Notes: generated from the letters alone by a model not told the origin. A stretch of DNA of 64,000 bases from Sialis fuliginosa (GCA_961205875.1 OY540811.1:17787248-17851247); one strand, 5' to 3'; positions 35,655 through 48,531 are shown, counted from the first letter of the stretch. Numbers and translations are program-made.

Positions 35655-35820
35655 TGTCGGGAATAGAGACGCTGAACTTGCTCGCGAAGAAGCCGCGAAT
35701 GTTGGAAGCCACTTTTTGCGGCGACGACTGTGCAGCCGCCAATCCTCCCAGCAAAGTCTCCGGTAGCCCCCCCAGGAGCTGCGACTCCGCCCCTGAACTA
35801 TCCACCCCCGTAGAATCCAC
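35652..35820 (-). CDS. ChAT: Choline acetyltransferase, N-terminal coding exon
   Basis: ChAT makes acetylcholine from acetyl-CoA and choline in the cytosol of cholinergic neurons. Only one exon is seen, 56 codons plus one base. Its SPQKVASNIRGFFASKFS segment (residues 33-50) and following PDTG align with the SPQRVVSNLRGF and SDTG of the fly enzyme as I recall it. The GC-rich exon stands out against the AT-rich flanks. It ends in CAG|GTAAG at 35652/35651, phase 1. No ATG occurs in this frame: an in-frame stop lies at 35863-35865, 14 codons before a GTG at 35818-35820 that has A at -3 and G at +4. Either GTG starts translation, as reported for Drosophila ChAT, or an upstream exon joins at the AG before 35833. 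The catalytic domain is not in the window. Confidence 0.8.
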
Positions 35821-35859
35821 CTTGATTACGCTCCTGACCCGACAACGAAACCCGATATG

Positions 35860-35867
35860 TATTTATA
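35860..35867 (-). promoter_or_regulatory. TATA-like box
   Basis: TATAAATA on the minus strand, about 40 nt upstream of the GTG codon. It would place a transcription start near 35835, leaving a very short leader. In such AT-rich DNA this may be chance. Confidence 0.3.
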
Positions 35868-36077
35868 TTATTTTTTCTAAATATTGATACGTACTCGATC
35901 ACATATAATTAAAAGTTTTTTTTTAAATTAATTTAGTTTTATGATTTTTTAAATTAAATCTAGTAATCCACAGTATTTTTTCGCGTACTGGATAGTACGC
36001 TGTACCGGGACTGGTCGCTTTTCCAGGCCGACGATGTGACGGCTGCGCGGCTCCGGGGCTCCCGGAGTCCGGGATGG

Positions 36078-36085
36078 TGACGTCA
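36078..36085. promoter_or_regulatory. CRE site TGACGTCA
   Basis: Perfect palindromic cAMP-response element, the binding site of CREB/ATF-type bZIP factors. It is about 210 bp upstream of the TATA-like box. Confidence 0.65.
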
Positions 36086-36138
36086 TGTCTACGGCGCCGG
36101 CGCTAGAACCGAGTGATGCGATTGGTTGCATCACTCAT

Positions 36139-36146
36139 TGACGTCA
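36139..36146. promoter_or_regulatory. CRE site TGACGTCA
   Basis: Second perfect copy, 61 bp from the first. Confidence 0.65.
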
Positions 36147-36210
36147 GAATCCGGGCAGCCAATCACAACAATGACTCCGGTACATTCCGCTCGCACACTC
36201 CGGATTCACA

Positions 36211-37490
36211 ATGGCTCGTTTTATTTACATATAATTAAAATCGTTAATGAGATAATGGTGTGACCCCCTCTCACTCTATCTAATTTTTTTCTATGCCAAT
36301 ACCCCTTATTTGCCCCATCCCTATCTATTAAGCGTGATTAATTCATTTATAATTGTTCAGTTATTTTTAGGTTGGTAAATTAAACATTTATTTAATGTAT
36401 TGTATTCAAACAAATCTGATATGTTATATTTTTAAATTATTTGGTTTTCAGTTGATGATACTTTTTATACATAAGATGAAATTGATGTAGGATGTTTTAA
36501 AAAAATTGAATTTAGTTCTGTAGATCTTGTTATGATTTTTTCCATTAAGCTAAAAAACAATGTTATTCACATAGAGATTATTTTTCAATTTAAATTGTTT
36601 ATTTTTATTTTTTATAACATGATTGTATTGAATATGACTTTATATTTTTTTAATTAAAATGTATCTATATGAGACCATTAAATTATGACCATTACGATAA
36701 ACATACTAGATTTTGGTTTATTTAGGTGTATTTGTATTTATTGAAACAATATTTAATATATTAAATACAACCACTAAAATTACAAAAATAACATTATGCA
36801 TCAGTTATAGCTTTCGAAAAATCCCTCCAATTTTCAAAATTCATGACACACATCCATTTTCATTTAGCAATCTCTGAAAAAAAATGTTGAAATATTTTAT
36901 AACAAACGTTTTCAACATTTTTCACAAAGTTCTAGCATATCGGTTCGCAGTCCGTTAACAAAAACGAGCAATGTTATTTCCCATAGGATCCAGCCCCCCC
37001 CCCCCCCCCTTTCCCACTTTATCACCCATCCCTCACCGAAGCCACGTTGTGTGCCCGATAGGCACAGTGTATGCCAATTTAAAGTCAAAACATTGTATGT
37101 TACATGTAGATGCCTGAAGCGTCACATGCGTTGTTATTTTCTACACCAGTGGTTCTCAAAGAGATGCTAAATTGAAAGTTATGTCGAGTATGGATAAATA
37201 AATAATTGTTATTTATTTAGATGAATTGTCTTTGGTACTGTCGTAAACAAGTTACATTTACTTGATGTTAGAGATACCGATTGTAGGTGTTATAGCACCC
37301 AAAATATCGGAAAAATATTAGGCGCCAATTGTACCCAGTCATCCCTCTGACATTAATTTTGTATAATTTGATCTAATCATATAACACAAATTAACCTTTT
37401 TTTAAATGATTTTATAGCTCTAGGACTGGCTTATATGACGAAGGAGCAATTATAATTTTTTTGCGATGGATAGATGTGATTTTAACCCTT
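36211..37490. other. Gene-free AT-rich stretch
   Basis: No supported gene. A C16 run lies at 36994-37009. A single hAT-like terminus, CAGTGGTTCTCAAAG, starts at 37147 without a visible partner. Confidence 0.55.
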
Positions 37491-37492
37491 TT

Positions 37493-38090
37493 TTCGAAGG
37501 AAATGGAAGTATTGTAATACCGTCAAAAAATCGTTTCCGAGAGCAGATTCTACCTTCAGATATTACCTTCAAAACGTAAATAAAAGTAATTTCTGCGTGG
37601 CGGCTGTGCGTGTGTCTGGGTGTAGAATTTTCGTTCACTATATTTTTGGAGAAAACGTTTATCTAAGCTACTACTCCAGTCGTATTGATTTTGGTGCTAA
37701 TCGGATTAGGGATTTTGGAAATATTCGAAATTTTGTAACTATTATCGTCTAAGAAGTGAACGTTGCGAGTATTATCTCAATAATTTTGATAAGACTAGGT
37801 ACATTTTCAGTTCAATTGAACCTAAGGGACATTTTTTTACGTGCCTAAACTATAGAAGGGCTGAAAACCACTCTCAAAATTTGAATTTTAAATACTTATT
37901 AATACGTCGCTAATTCATATTGCCTTGAAAACAAATGCAACTAAATTCAAATGTGTATATGAATGTGTATTATGTTTTTGACATTAGGACATTAGAAAAC
38001 TAATATTTATAATACAAAGGTGAGTTTTATTTCTGACAAATCCCATTGAAATTTTGTATAAAATTATGATTCTCCATATCGATATTTTTA
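37493..38090. repeat. Dispersed repeat family R4, copy 1
   Basis: Inverted relative to 56690-57330. Shared blocks include the RFFDGITIL-coding strand with GTAATACCGTCAAAAAATCG, an ACACACGCACAGCCGCCA-like part, ACGTGCCTAAAC and CTAATATTTATAATACAAAG. The small open frames in the two copies are shadows of the same repeat. Confidence 0.8.
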
Positions 38091-38132
38091 TTTCAAATAT
38101 AGCATCGAGTCATGTATACAAATAATATGTAT

Positions 38133-38421
38133 AATGCCGTTTTTAGACCAAAAAAACAAAACAGCAACATCGTGTCTTTTTGACAAAAGTGCAATAAACC
38201 CTATGTATTTTTAAATACGATGTGTTTTCAAACACCAGTTTTGCTGTTTTGTTTTCTTTGGTCTAACACAGCATAATGTTATGCCGTGTTCAGACCGAAA
38301 AAACAAAACAGCAACATCGTGTCTTTTTGACAAAAGTGCAATAAAGCCTATGCATTTTTAAATACGACGTGTTTTCAAACACCGTGTTGTTGTTTTGTTT
38401 TCTTTGGTGTGAACACCGCAT
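38133..38421. mobile_element. Tandem dimer of a MITE (142 + 141 bp)
   Basis: Two head-to-tail copies, 38133-38274 and 38281-38421, separated by AATGTT. Each has inverted termini. In the second the left end is ATGCCGTGTTCAGACC and the reverse-complemented right end is ATGCGGTGTTCACACC, followed by an AAAACAAAACA block. Internal sequence AACATCGTGTCTTTTTGACA is shared. Confidence 0.9.
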
Positions 38422-41182
38422 TACAAATATAATATGATAGCTGTTTTAATACCACATACATATCTTCTGGTTATGACCGCTGTAGATTCCTAATGGAGTA
38501 ATTATATTTTTTATTTATTTTTGGATAAGGTCAAATGGCAAAGCTTTTTCTCTTTCGTTGATAAAAATGTGATGACATTTGTGTGTCAAAAAATACACGA
38601 TGGTTATTTTCGGTGAGAGTAAAAACAGAAGGGATAACAATCTTCTACAAATATCCAATAGTCAATTTACACAAATCTACATTAATTATATTTATATTTT
38701 GAATGCATTTATATCTATACATACTAGTAGTATCAAACCTATGATCGGCGAAAGCAGAGTATTTTTCCATTTAACTTGGGAAAAATTACTTTTTTACCTA
38801 CGCGTGAATAACTCGTTAAAAAAAAATTTTAATCTTTAAAATCGTAGATCTATGAACTGAGCACTTAGGATCTTTTTTGAAAGAAATATAATTCTCTACA
38901 AAATATTGCTATGAGAAATCAAAACAAAAATGTTTCCAGGAGCTATTCACGCGTAAGTAAAAAAGCCATTTTTCCTATACATAAATGTTAATTAAATGGA
39001 AAAAATCTCTATTACGATCTACAACGATCTTCAGAGATCTTTGTAGATTTTAGCAGATCTGCACAGATCAAAAACCAGTGAAAAAATATGATTATTTAAA
39101 CATAAACCAATAAGAAGAAAAAACATTAAAAAAACCTTAATACCGTTTAATGTACCTACACTTTTAATTTTTAATTTTCTCTTTTAAATATGTTATTATT
39201 TCATGTACATTTCAAAACAAATGTTTAATATTTTATTTTTTACTAATGAAGCTTTGAATATATCATATTTCCTTTCTACATTACATACAAAGCGATGCCT
39301 TGAGGAATTAACATAAATATTTTGACAAAATTATTAACTATTGTGATATTTTCATTTTATGTTATGATTAACAATGCTAATAAATAAATTCAAAAAATAT
39401 GTTATACAAAATAATATCTAATTACATTTTAACAAAAGGTCATATTAAACTGAAATTACATTTACGTACTTTCCTAAAAAAATATATAAAAAGGATCTCC
39501 TAAAAGCAATTTAATTTAATTTTTATTCGTACATGGAAACATATTTTTGATATAAAGAAATACGTCATTTATACAGATAAAATCCAATTTACTTAAATTT
39601 TCATTTCGAACCTAAAAGGAAATTTTATATAAAGTATATTTTTTACATAAAAAAATAAAAATGAAATGAAAAAAATATATCTTACAAAAACATTTGCCGA
39701 GCACAATAACACAAAAAAATAGAGTTTGTATTATTTCTTTTTCATTTCTTTTTCCTTTGATATACCTAAATATAAATATTTCGTTTGATATCTACATTAA
39801 AAGGGTAGGTACCTATAAGGAACATAGAATCAATACAAATGTTGGTATATATATTCATTTTTCAAGACTCGAAGCGTAGGTAGTAACATTTGTCATCTGA
39901 TAAAGATAGAATCGACTTTTGAGCTTGCATGTTTATGGAAGTTATCAATAATAATCATGAAATAAATATACCCACTGTTATTTTCTTGACAAAAGTTAAA
40001 AAAAATAAACCATAGAGTTGATAATGTCATTTTTAATTTAATATTCCATTAAAAATATAATATAATTTTGCATGTTGAATTTTTTTTTATTTTTTTTTTC
40101 CTAGATTTTTTGATATACCTAAACCAGATTCTTATTCTAGAGCAGAGCTTTTCAAACTTATTTTATCACGGAACACTTACACAATTTTTCAAAAATTATG
40201 AAACCCTGACCATATTTAAAGTTTACATTTTTGTTCATTACTCATATACGTTGCATATCACTTCTGAAAAATACTCCAGTGATAATTAAATCAAAATAAA
40301 TCGATCCAGTTGTTTTTAGATCATCGAAGACAAACAATACCGAATGTATTCAGGGTTTGAAAAAAAGTTGTTTGTTTTTTATGGAAAATAAGACTGCAAT
40401 AAAAAATTAGATTTCCATTTAAAAAAAAGTCTTTCAAGGTCAAATTAATATCATCATTTAAAACATTTTTACCAGAACCTCAACCCCTTTGAGACATGTA
40501 TTTAACAATTTTTGGACACCCATTGGGTATAGTTTGAATATAAAAAAAAACTGTATTAATATGTTTTCAACAAAAATAAAAATATAAATAAATACGATAA
40601 AGACTTATCGATCATAGTTTAGTACCTATGTATATATTATACAACAGCAATATAAAACCATTATAATTTTTCATACAGTTTAGATTAGGACTTTATCAAA
40701 AGTTCATTATAGTTATTATAGTTATAGATCTCAGAACTAAAATTATATTATCCCATGCATTAATTCAGTTTTAACCCACATTATTCTACGTGTATGCAAA
40801 TTCGTGCAATAACACACACTCGCAGAATATCTTCAAAAGCTAATTTCACATGCAAATGATTGCTTTTTATGTGTTGCGATAATTTATTTATAATGCAATA
40901 CAGAGATTAATATGAAGTAACTACTTTTGTATGTCAAAATCAATTTTAAACAACTTTGTAGTCGTGCTTTAATATGAATGCAATTGTTTTAATCTCTTTA
41001 GAACTTATGTTCCTTATAATTTAATAAGTATGCACTATGTAGTTAATAAAACTATTTATATATTGGTAAATATTTTAATATAAAATATACAAATGCATTA
41101 TCTATAGCCTAAATACAGTACATATAAACATTAAAAAGACAGTAACAAAGTAATAAAATCTTCAAAATTTATATGTAAATAC
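38422..41182. other. Gene-free AT-rich stretch
   Basis: No supported gene. It includes an inverted pair around 38745-38975 (TCACGCGTAAG-type segments near AAAATTACTTTTTTAC and its complement) and a lone hAT-like terminus CAGAGCTTTTCAAAC at 40143. Confidence 0.5.
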
Positions 41183-42327
41183 ATACAGAATGAGTCATAT
41201 CAGGTGGAACAAACTTAAAGAGTTGATGAGAAAAATATTTCAAGCAAAAGAATTCGTATGAACATATGTTCGTTTTTGGGGGAGCTACAGACCCCCAAAA
41301 AGTTTGCCTAAAATTAGATTTTATTTAATATTTTGATAACCCATCGTGATAAAGTAATTAAATTTGATACACGGTTTGGTATTAATACGTGTTATCGATT
41401 TCCAATATCAACCAATGATTATTTAGAATTTAGACCAGGGAAGTGTTGATTTTCATTTAGTATTTTTTACTAGATAAAAATAAAAGAGTCCACTTCCCCA
41501 ATCGGAGAAATCGGAGAACAACTTTTTTAAACAATCACAAAGCTTCTTATATTTTTGATATTTATTATCCCTAAATTTCTCCGATATATTCTTACTTATT
41601 CAAAATTATTAATTTCAATTCCTCGTCATATTGAATATACGAGAAGCTTTATGATCATTTTTTAAAGAGAAAAAATTCTACTAAAATTTGAGCTAAGTTT
41701 TTCTCCACGAAGCCGTCCGCCGCCCCATCTAAACTGACACCCCGAGCGGTCGCCCAACCTCTATCCTTAATGCCGTCATTACTATTATACATTAACAAAA
41801 TAAACAACGAATTTTAATAAATATAAAAATTTCAAACATCAACCATTCTTTTTTCCAAAGCTTACTTGACTTGAATTTAATATTGCACTTGGGTGATTGT
41901 TGTTTTGGCTGACAAACATATTTAAGTTTTTCATGGCAATTGTGATTTTTATTTGAATAAAATGCGTTGTATCTTTGTTATGAGTTGTTTTATTATCGAA
42001 GATACGAGAAGCTTTGCGATCGTTTTTTAAAGAAAAATTGTTCTCCGATTTCAAATTTTCATTCGATCTTTCCGTTGCAGGTCAAGCAAAAATAAATTTT
42101 ATAATCGGTTTAGTAATAATACGTGTTTAATACTAAACCGGTTTTAAAATTTCATAACTGTATCACTATATATGGGTTCCTAAAATATTATATAAAAACT
42201 AATTTTAGACTAAATCTTTGGGAAACTGTAGCTCCCTCACGAAGAATTTCCGGACACATGTTTATATGACATTTTTTCTTGAAATATTTTTCTCGATCAA
42301 CTGTTGAAGTTTATTCGCCCTGTATAT
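41183..42327. mobile_element. Foldback element with long terminal inverted repeats (1.1 kb)
   Basis: The left arm runs from ACATACAGAATGAGTCATAT to about 41310. The right arm ends at GTTTATTCGCCCTGTATATT. The arms are inverted, sharing GAGAAAAATATTTCAAG and GGGAGCTACAG. The interior repeats CGAGAAGCTTTGTGATC-type sequence of family R3. No transposase frame was seen. Confidence 0.75.
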
Positions 42328-45300
42328 TGTATATACGGACATTTTTTTAATATTCATTAAAAAAGTATCACTTTCAAGTTTTCCATTTAACGATTCATTT
42401 ATAATTTAATTAAACAATTACTAAAAATCGTAAATTAAATAAATAGATATATGAAAAAACCTATAATTTTGAAAACTATAAAAAAACTCACGTATTCCTA
42501 CAAAAATATTGTCACGGGAATAATGTCATTATTTAAGTAGTAAAAAGTTTTGTTTTACTATTATAAATGTCGCACCACCTTTATACGTGGAAAGAAAATC
42601 AAGTGCGAAGAAAGCTGCAAGCTTTCCTACATGCTTTCAAAGTTTCTTTTTCCAAACTAAGTTTAAGGAAAAGAATAAGTTAAAGCTTTATAAATTCGTA
42701 TGTTATGTATTCAAATGGATTTCTATACATTTTTTTTTTGGTATTGAATAATATATATGTATATATATTATAGTTTGATATAAATTAAAATAAATTTTTG
42801 ACGTTATATTATAAGTACTTTGATAAAAACGATATTAGTATTGAAGTTCAATCAATATTTATAAAAATAATTGTATAAAAATACATTAATATGATTTTAT
42901 ATAAAAATAACCCCTTTTTATTCAAAAATATCTAGGTATGTATTCCATAAATAGGTACACCAGTTTTATCACAATATGTGTTTTAATTTTTTCTAATTTC
43001 AACATCTTACAATAATGTAACAGAAATCAAAAAACTAATAGGCTCTTCTATTGCTGCATTATGATTTGTATAATAATTTTTTTTACCTAAATAAATTAAA
43101 AATCCTTAAGTTTCGTTTTAATATCTATAATAAACGTTCAAAATTAAATAATATGATGTAACATATTCCTTACCATTTTTAAATTCAAAATAAATTCCTC
43201 GATAAATATTTTCCTTTACAGGGAACACAGCAATAAATGAAAGAATAACAAAAAATAAAACAGTTTTAAGAAATAAGAGCGCTTTTGTGCTTTTACAATG
43301 CTTGGAAACAATGCGGTATATGGGAGAGGGTTTCTAAATAGCCTTAGGTATACAGGGGCGGGTCAAGTATTCGCAGAGCCCTTGTTTAGGAAACTATTAT
43401 CTGGAGTGCTTGTCTGAAAGCTAACAATTGAAAAACAAAGGCAATAAGTTTCAAAGCATATTTTATATTTTTCTTGTATAAATTTCAATATTACCAAGAG
43501 GGCGCTGTCAATAATAAAGTATTATTTTTATAAGAAGGTAGAATTCACTTGTAATATTAATAAATTAATTAAGTGATTTTTTAACAGGTTTATTATTTAA
43601 GTTAAAAAGGTAACGTTCTACAATTATAATTAAATAGTTTACTTTTACATTAATCTAGATTATTCTAGATATTATAAACATCTCTAAAGATTTTCACTAC
43701 AATGCAATACATGACACTGATCCATACATACAAAATATTTTTTTTTTATAAAACGAGAGTAAAAAGACTGAACTTAAAAAAAACAAGACTTTTATTATTG
43801 TTCTCGTCTTGTTTAACTAGACCGAGACAATATCGAATTAAATGTTGAAAAAACGAAACTCCTTTATTTTTGATATGCCAAAACCGAGATGATTTTACTT
43901 TATTTCTAAGTCTCGTCAAAAGTTTTTAGATATTAACAATAATTAGTATTTGAACATGATTCGAGATTCATTTATGATTTAAAAATTTCAAGAAATACTT
44001 GTAAATAATATTTTTTGTGATATGTTTAAACTAAAAGAAAGTTAAAACTTAAAATGTAAAAAAATGATTTTTTATAAAAATATGAAAATTCACGTGAGAT
44101 CTACTTCGTGTAAAAATTTATTTAATGTTATAAAAATTAATAAATATTTATCTTTAGCATACCAAAAATTCTACACATTTTTTTACTGAACCGCGTTGTT
44201 CCGTACTCATTTTCATTTGAATTTTCTTTAGTGCGACGTTTAAAAATAAAATACAGAATTAAAATTGCTAGACATAAATATCAAACATTCCTAACAAAAT
44301 GGGTTTATAATTAAAAAAAGATAAACATTTCCACATGCTCTACAATCAAAAAGAGACAAGTACATTGCATGACTCATTCAACAACATCGTGGATTTTTAT
44401 CCAGGTGTTAGGGACTTAGCATGCTAGATGTGTGCTTCGTGATGAGAAAGTTACGTGCGCGAATACTTCAACGGTAACATTCAAACGCGTGCATACTACG
44501 TAAATTACATTGAAATTTTTATAAAATTACGCACGGGAGTCAGAGTTTGAATAAAGACTTTAGTTGATGTAAAAATGAATGCAACTTTTGGATCAATATT
44601 CATCTGGACTATGCGTGTTTCCTTTTCTCAGGTGGAAAAGAAAAGGGGGAATTTCTGTCAGAGGTATACAAATGCATGCTATCATAATATAATAACTGAA
44701 TATATATTTGATATTAGTGTGTAATTTAATTCATATTTAAATTGCATTTCAGCGTAATAAGAATATGGTTAGAGGATATCAGTTTAATTTTTTGTATTTT
44801 TAAAATTTTTAATATTTTTGTTATTTGATGATATTATGATGACTTCTGAACAACTTATGTATTACAATAAAGTAAATGCTTGATAAAATATGAACATAAA
44901 ATGAGATGTAGAATTCGTAGAATATGTATATTAAATAAACATATTAGTTTAAACGTAATTTAAAATGTATACGGTACAAATACTGAGAAATTTAAAGCAT
45001 ACTTATATTTAACAATACATTGTTAATATTTTCTCTCTCTCTCCCTCTAACAAGAAAATATAAAATTTAACATGAAACGTCAACAAAATCTTCTTAAAAT
45101 TTCTTCCAGAATAAAAAAAACACATTTTTTATGCAAAACAAAAATCATTTTTAATACTACAAAATTCTTAACATTAAAAATGAAACTCTCCGGTTTCTGT
45201 GATTTAGCTCGCGTCTGTTTCTATTTTTAGCCAGAGCCCGCCACGCCGGATTTGTAAATATTTAATGCGGCAGAAAACAGCTAATATGTTAGAATTCACT

Positions 45301-46740
45301 GACGTGAGGGGCAAATTCGGTGAATATTTTAACAACAAACTTACTAATTTCGAGTAGGGTTCAATTATTTTAGACAAGCTTGTTATTTATTTCATAACCG
45401 GTGTAAAACCTTTACCCTCTTGGTTAAAGGTCATGAACGGGTACACTAGTTTCTGCTGTAGTTATTTTAAAATAAACATACAGTTTTTGGAAATTAATAT
45501 TTGCTTATGCTTTCAAATTTAGAAACTAAATAAATACCTAGCTATTCTCTAAAACTCCACGAATTCAACCTTATTTTAGGAAACGACATAAAAGCTGATA
45601 TGTAAATACATATATATATATATATAATAGCCTTGAACTTTTTTTAAGCACTATCATTATTTTTCACTAAATTATTCAGATCACGATAGATTTAATGTTT
45701 CTTATATGAACCTCGTCAGAAACTGGTTGAGAACCATCATATTTAATGTGTGACATTTAAATATTGATATTTTTCTCACAGCATTCATCAACAAACTGAC
45801 TTTAAAATTTCTTAAGTTAAAATAATTTTTGTCATAAATATCCCATTATTTTTATTCATTGTGACAAATAGATTCATCAAGATACAAATTCCTATATTTT
45901 TCTATTTTATTATTTCCGAATAAACTATCCAACATCCAACTATATAAAATTTTAAAATAAAAAATTTACAAATTGGAACGAAATCTTACATTTAATATAA
46001 TTAGCATATATATAGTAATGATGTTATTAGCACATCTCGATATGTAATTTGGTGTATTGCTTGTGTTAATTTTTCTGAAACAGTGTCTACTGAAAATATC
46101 TAATATAATCAACTATTTTAATAACAGCTAGCACCAGTATAAATGTGAATAGAGCAGCAAATATCGAAGGGTAATACAGACATGCGGTGCGACGGTACTT
46201 TGGAAAGGTCGCGCGGGGTGGGCACAGACTACGGCACCCTCGGGATCTCTCGTGTCGAATCAGTATTTACACAATGACTTAAAACACCCGACGTTTGTTT
46301 ATATAGTATTATAAAAAAGTGGCTAAAGATTTTACTGCTTTGAGGATCTACCAGAACTAGAAAAAGGATCACATTTAGTCACTTAAGGCTTCTGCGTTGA
46401 TCTTTGAATAAACTCTTGACTTCTTGGTGTGGAACGAATTGTTTCGATCGTTATTGATATTTAGTTTGTTTTGTAAAATGATATTTTTACTTATCTACGT
46501 ATTTGTAGGAATAAAAATATGTAATATCATAAAAAAAACATCTCCCAAGTGAATGCACAGTGCTTCATCGTGCCAGATTCATCAAAGATAGTTAATTAAT
46601 GAAGAGTTTTAGTAAATATCGATAAAGTATTCAGATTAACTGCCTTGGCAATTCATTTATTTTCAAATTTGTTCTTTTTTTATCAAAATAAATAGTGATT
46701 AAAAAAATAACGATTTTTAAGCAAATGGAAATAAATTTTC
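42328..46740. other. Gene-free AT-rich stretch
   Basis: No supported gene. GC-richer patches are at 43300-43400, 44370-44520, 45190-45310 and 46180-46260. A patch at 43800-43920 has repeated GAGAC/GTCTC words. These may be conserved noncoding or transposon pieces. Confidence 0.45.
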
Positions 46741-46990
46741 GTAAAAGTGACCTTTTTTATAGAAAATTGAATGCTCTACAAAAAATAAACTATACAATTT
46801 TCACGTAACATGCGTCGTTCTTGAGATATCTTGAAAAATAACTATTTTAGGACGCCACCCTTTCCCCTTACACACAACTCTGATGATTTTTAAATGGAAC
46901 CGTCCTCTAGCCAGACCCAACCAACAAACCAAGTGACACACGCGCGTTGAAAAATGTTTGTTATTTTTCATTGGATTCTAAAAAAAATCC
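46741..46990. repeat. Dispersed repeat family R3, copy 2 (inverted)
   Basis: Reverse-complement match to about 30240-30450, including GTCGTTCTTGAGATATCTTG and GACCCAACCAACAAACCAAG. Confidence 0.75.
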
Positions 46991-48132
46991 CTCCAACAAT
47001 ATTCAACAATTCAAAACTTTTCAATTTTTTAATATCAGTTGCTTGAAAAGTTTGTGAAGATTTTCAAGAGTTAGTTTGAAAGTCGCCTAGATGTATTGTA
47101 TTCTGAAAGATAACATCTTAACGCATTATTTAAAACAAAGTTTGAACATATTCGTTAAGTTTTGTTTGTTACGAGTGATTTTAAAAATGCCGAAGTTAAA
47201 GTTCTAATATAATAAAGTTCTCATATTTCTTTGCAGACCCTACAATTTTTTTTTTGCTTGTACTTAAAGAATTATCTTAAAAATGAAAATTACACAATGA
47301 ATTCTTCAGAATATTGAAAAAATTACATTATAAAATTTATAAACAAAAAAAAAACACTTTTCGGTAGTTGTTACTTAAAATTTACGTAAAAGATGCCAGA
47401 AGGTCACCGAATAAATTTAGATATAATTATTAATATTATAATTTAAATTAATAAATATTCACCTTTAAAATGGCTACAAACTCTTCGAAGAACCCATACG
47501 GAGAAAAAAGGAAGTCAAATTTTAGAGAAAATTACAATTCCTAAATAAAAATTTACTATCCATATTACTATAATTTACAGACTTATTGTATTTTTAAATA
47601 AACGATTATAAATTTTTTTTAGGAATTGTAATTTTTCCTAAAAATTGAGTTCTATTTTTCTCCGTTTTCAACGTACACATTACAAAATAAAGTAAATACA
47701 TACATAATATATATCGTGCAAAATTCCCCTCCATTCTTTGAAAAGAGCCGCAATGAGATTAAGAGATTATCCGGTACCAGTAGTGTGAAGAGTTACTCGT
47801 CCATAGATGGCATGTATACTGTGTACATGCATATACATATGTAAGATCGGTATCTATGGAATGCCACGTGACTGTCACATCAGATTGCATTGTCATTTTG
47901 TCGTTTATTTGTCGTCTATTTTTTGTCAAATATCTATGAAGAGAAATAAACAAGTAAAATTAAAGGATTTCATAGTTAAATAAATCAGAATTTATGAAAA
48001 ATTACTTAAATTACCCAGTGCGATTTTAAGGGCTTGATGGTAAAAACGATTAGAGTATTTTTTATAAATTTAATAATTTTTGTACTAGAGTAAATAGAAG
48101 GTGTCCAGTTTCGAAGAATACCGTCTTTATGC
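46991..48132. other. Gene-free AT-rich stretch
   Basis: No supported gene. A weak inverted pair built on GGAATTGTAATTTT lies at about 47510-47650. Confidence 0.5.
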
Positions 48133-48140
48133 TTCTGAAC

Positions 48141-48531
48141 CAGGGCGTAACTACCACCGGGACAGTCGAGGTTACGGAGGGGGCGCAGCAGCGTAAAAAT
48201 TGGAGTGAGCAAGAAAAAAAAATTTTATTGAAGATTTAAAAAAAATGTATTTAGTGCTAACTTGAAAACGTGATACTTATTACTAATTTTGATTTTAATG
48301 ACCTTTTTTGGCTTATGAACTCTAATTTTACACTTCATTATCAATTACATTACTAAGAAGTTTAAAATTCTAGTTGGCAAGCAAAAAAAGGTCATTCAAT
48401 CAAAATTAGTATCAAGTGTAAAATTTGTAAGCTATGATCCAAAAAAGTACTTCAATTTTTATGTTTTGCATATCTGGGGCCTCTCAGTCACCTCTTACCC
48501 CGGGGCTCCCGAGCTTCTAGTTACGGCCCTG
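48141..48531. mobile_element. hAT-type miniature element (391 bp)
   Basis: The left end is CAGGGCGTAACTACCACCGG. The reverse-complemented right end is CAGGGCCGTAACTAGAAGC. The flanks TTCTGAAC (48133-48140) and TTCTGAGC (48532-48539) form an 8-bp target duplication with one mismatch. Confidence 0.88.

Larger units (their letters stand above)
35990..36210 (-). promoter_or_regulatory. GC-rich candidate promoter of the cholinergic locus
   Basis: A GC island of about 220 bp in AT-rich DNA, just upstream of the ChAT exon. It holds two palindromic CRE sites and CCAAT motifs at 36121-36125 (minus) and 36159-36163 (plus). The minus-strand open frame (Met at 36131) has no recognised homology; it might be an untranslated or coding first exon, but the promoter reading is simpler. 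Confidence 0.55.

Noticed and set aside
35654..35887. 77-aa plus-strand frame antisense to the ChAT exon
   Set aside because: Shadow of the ChAT exon; the minus strand has both the homology and the splice donor.
35949..36134. Minus-strand 61-codon frame in the GC island as a protein-coding ChAT first exon
   Set aside because: No homology that I recognise, and the possible donor CCG|GTACAG is weak and in the wrong phase for the acceptor at 35833. The promoter reading is simpler.
37147..37161. Second hAT element from the CAGTGGTTCTCAAAG terminus
   Set aside because: No matching opposite terminus or 8-bp duplication was found.
37450..37638. Minus-strand frame sharing a 9-residue string with the frame at 57130-57321
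   Set aside because: The similarity comes from the R4 repeat in both places, not from a gene family.
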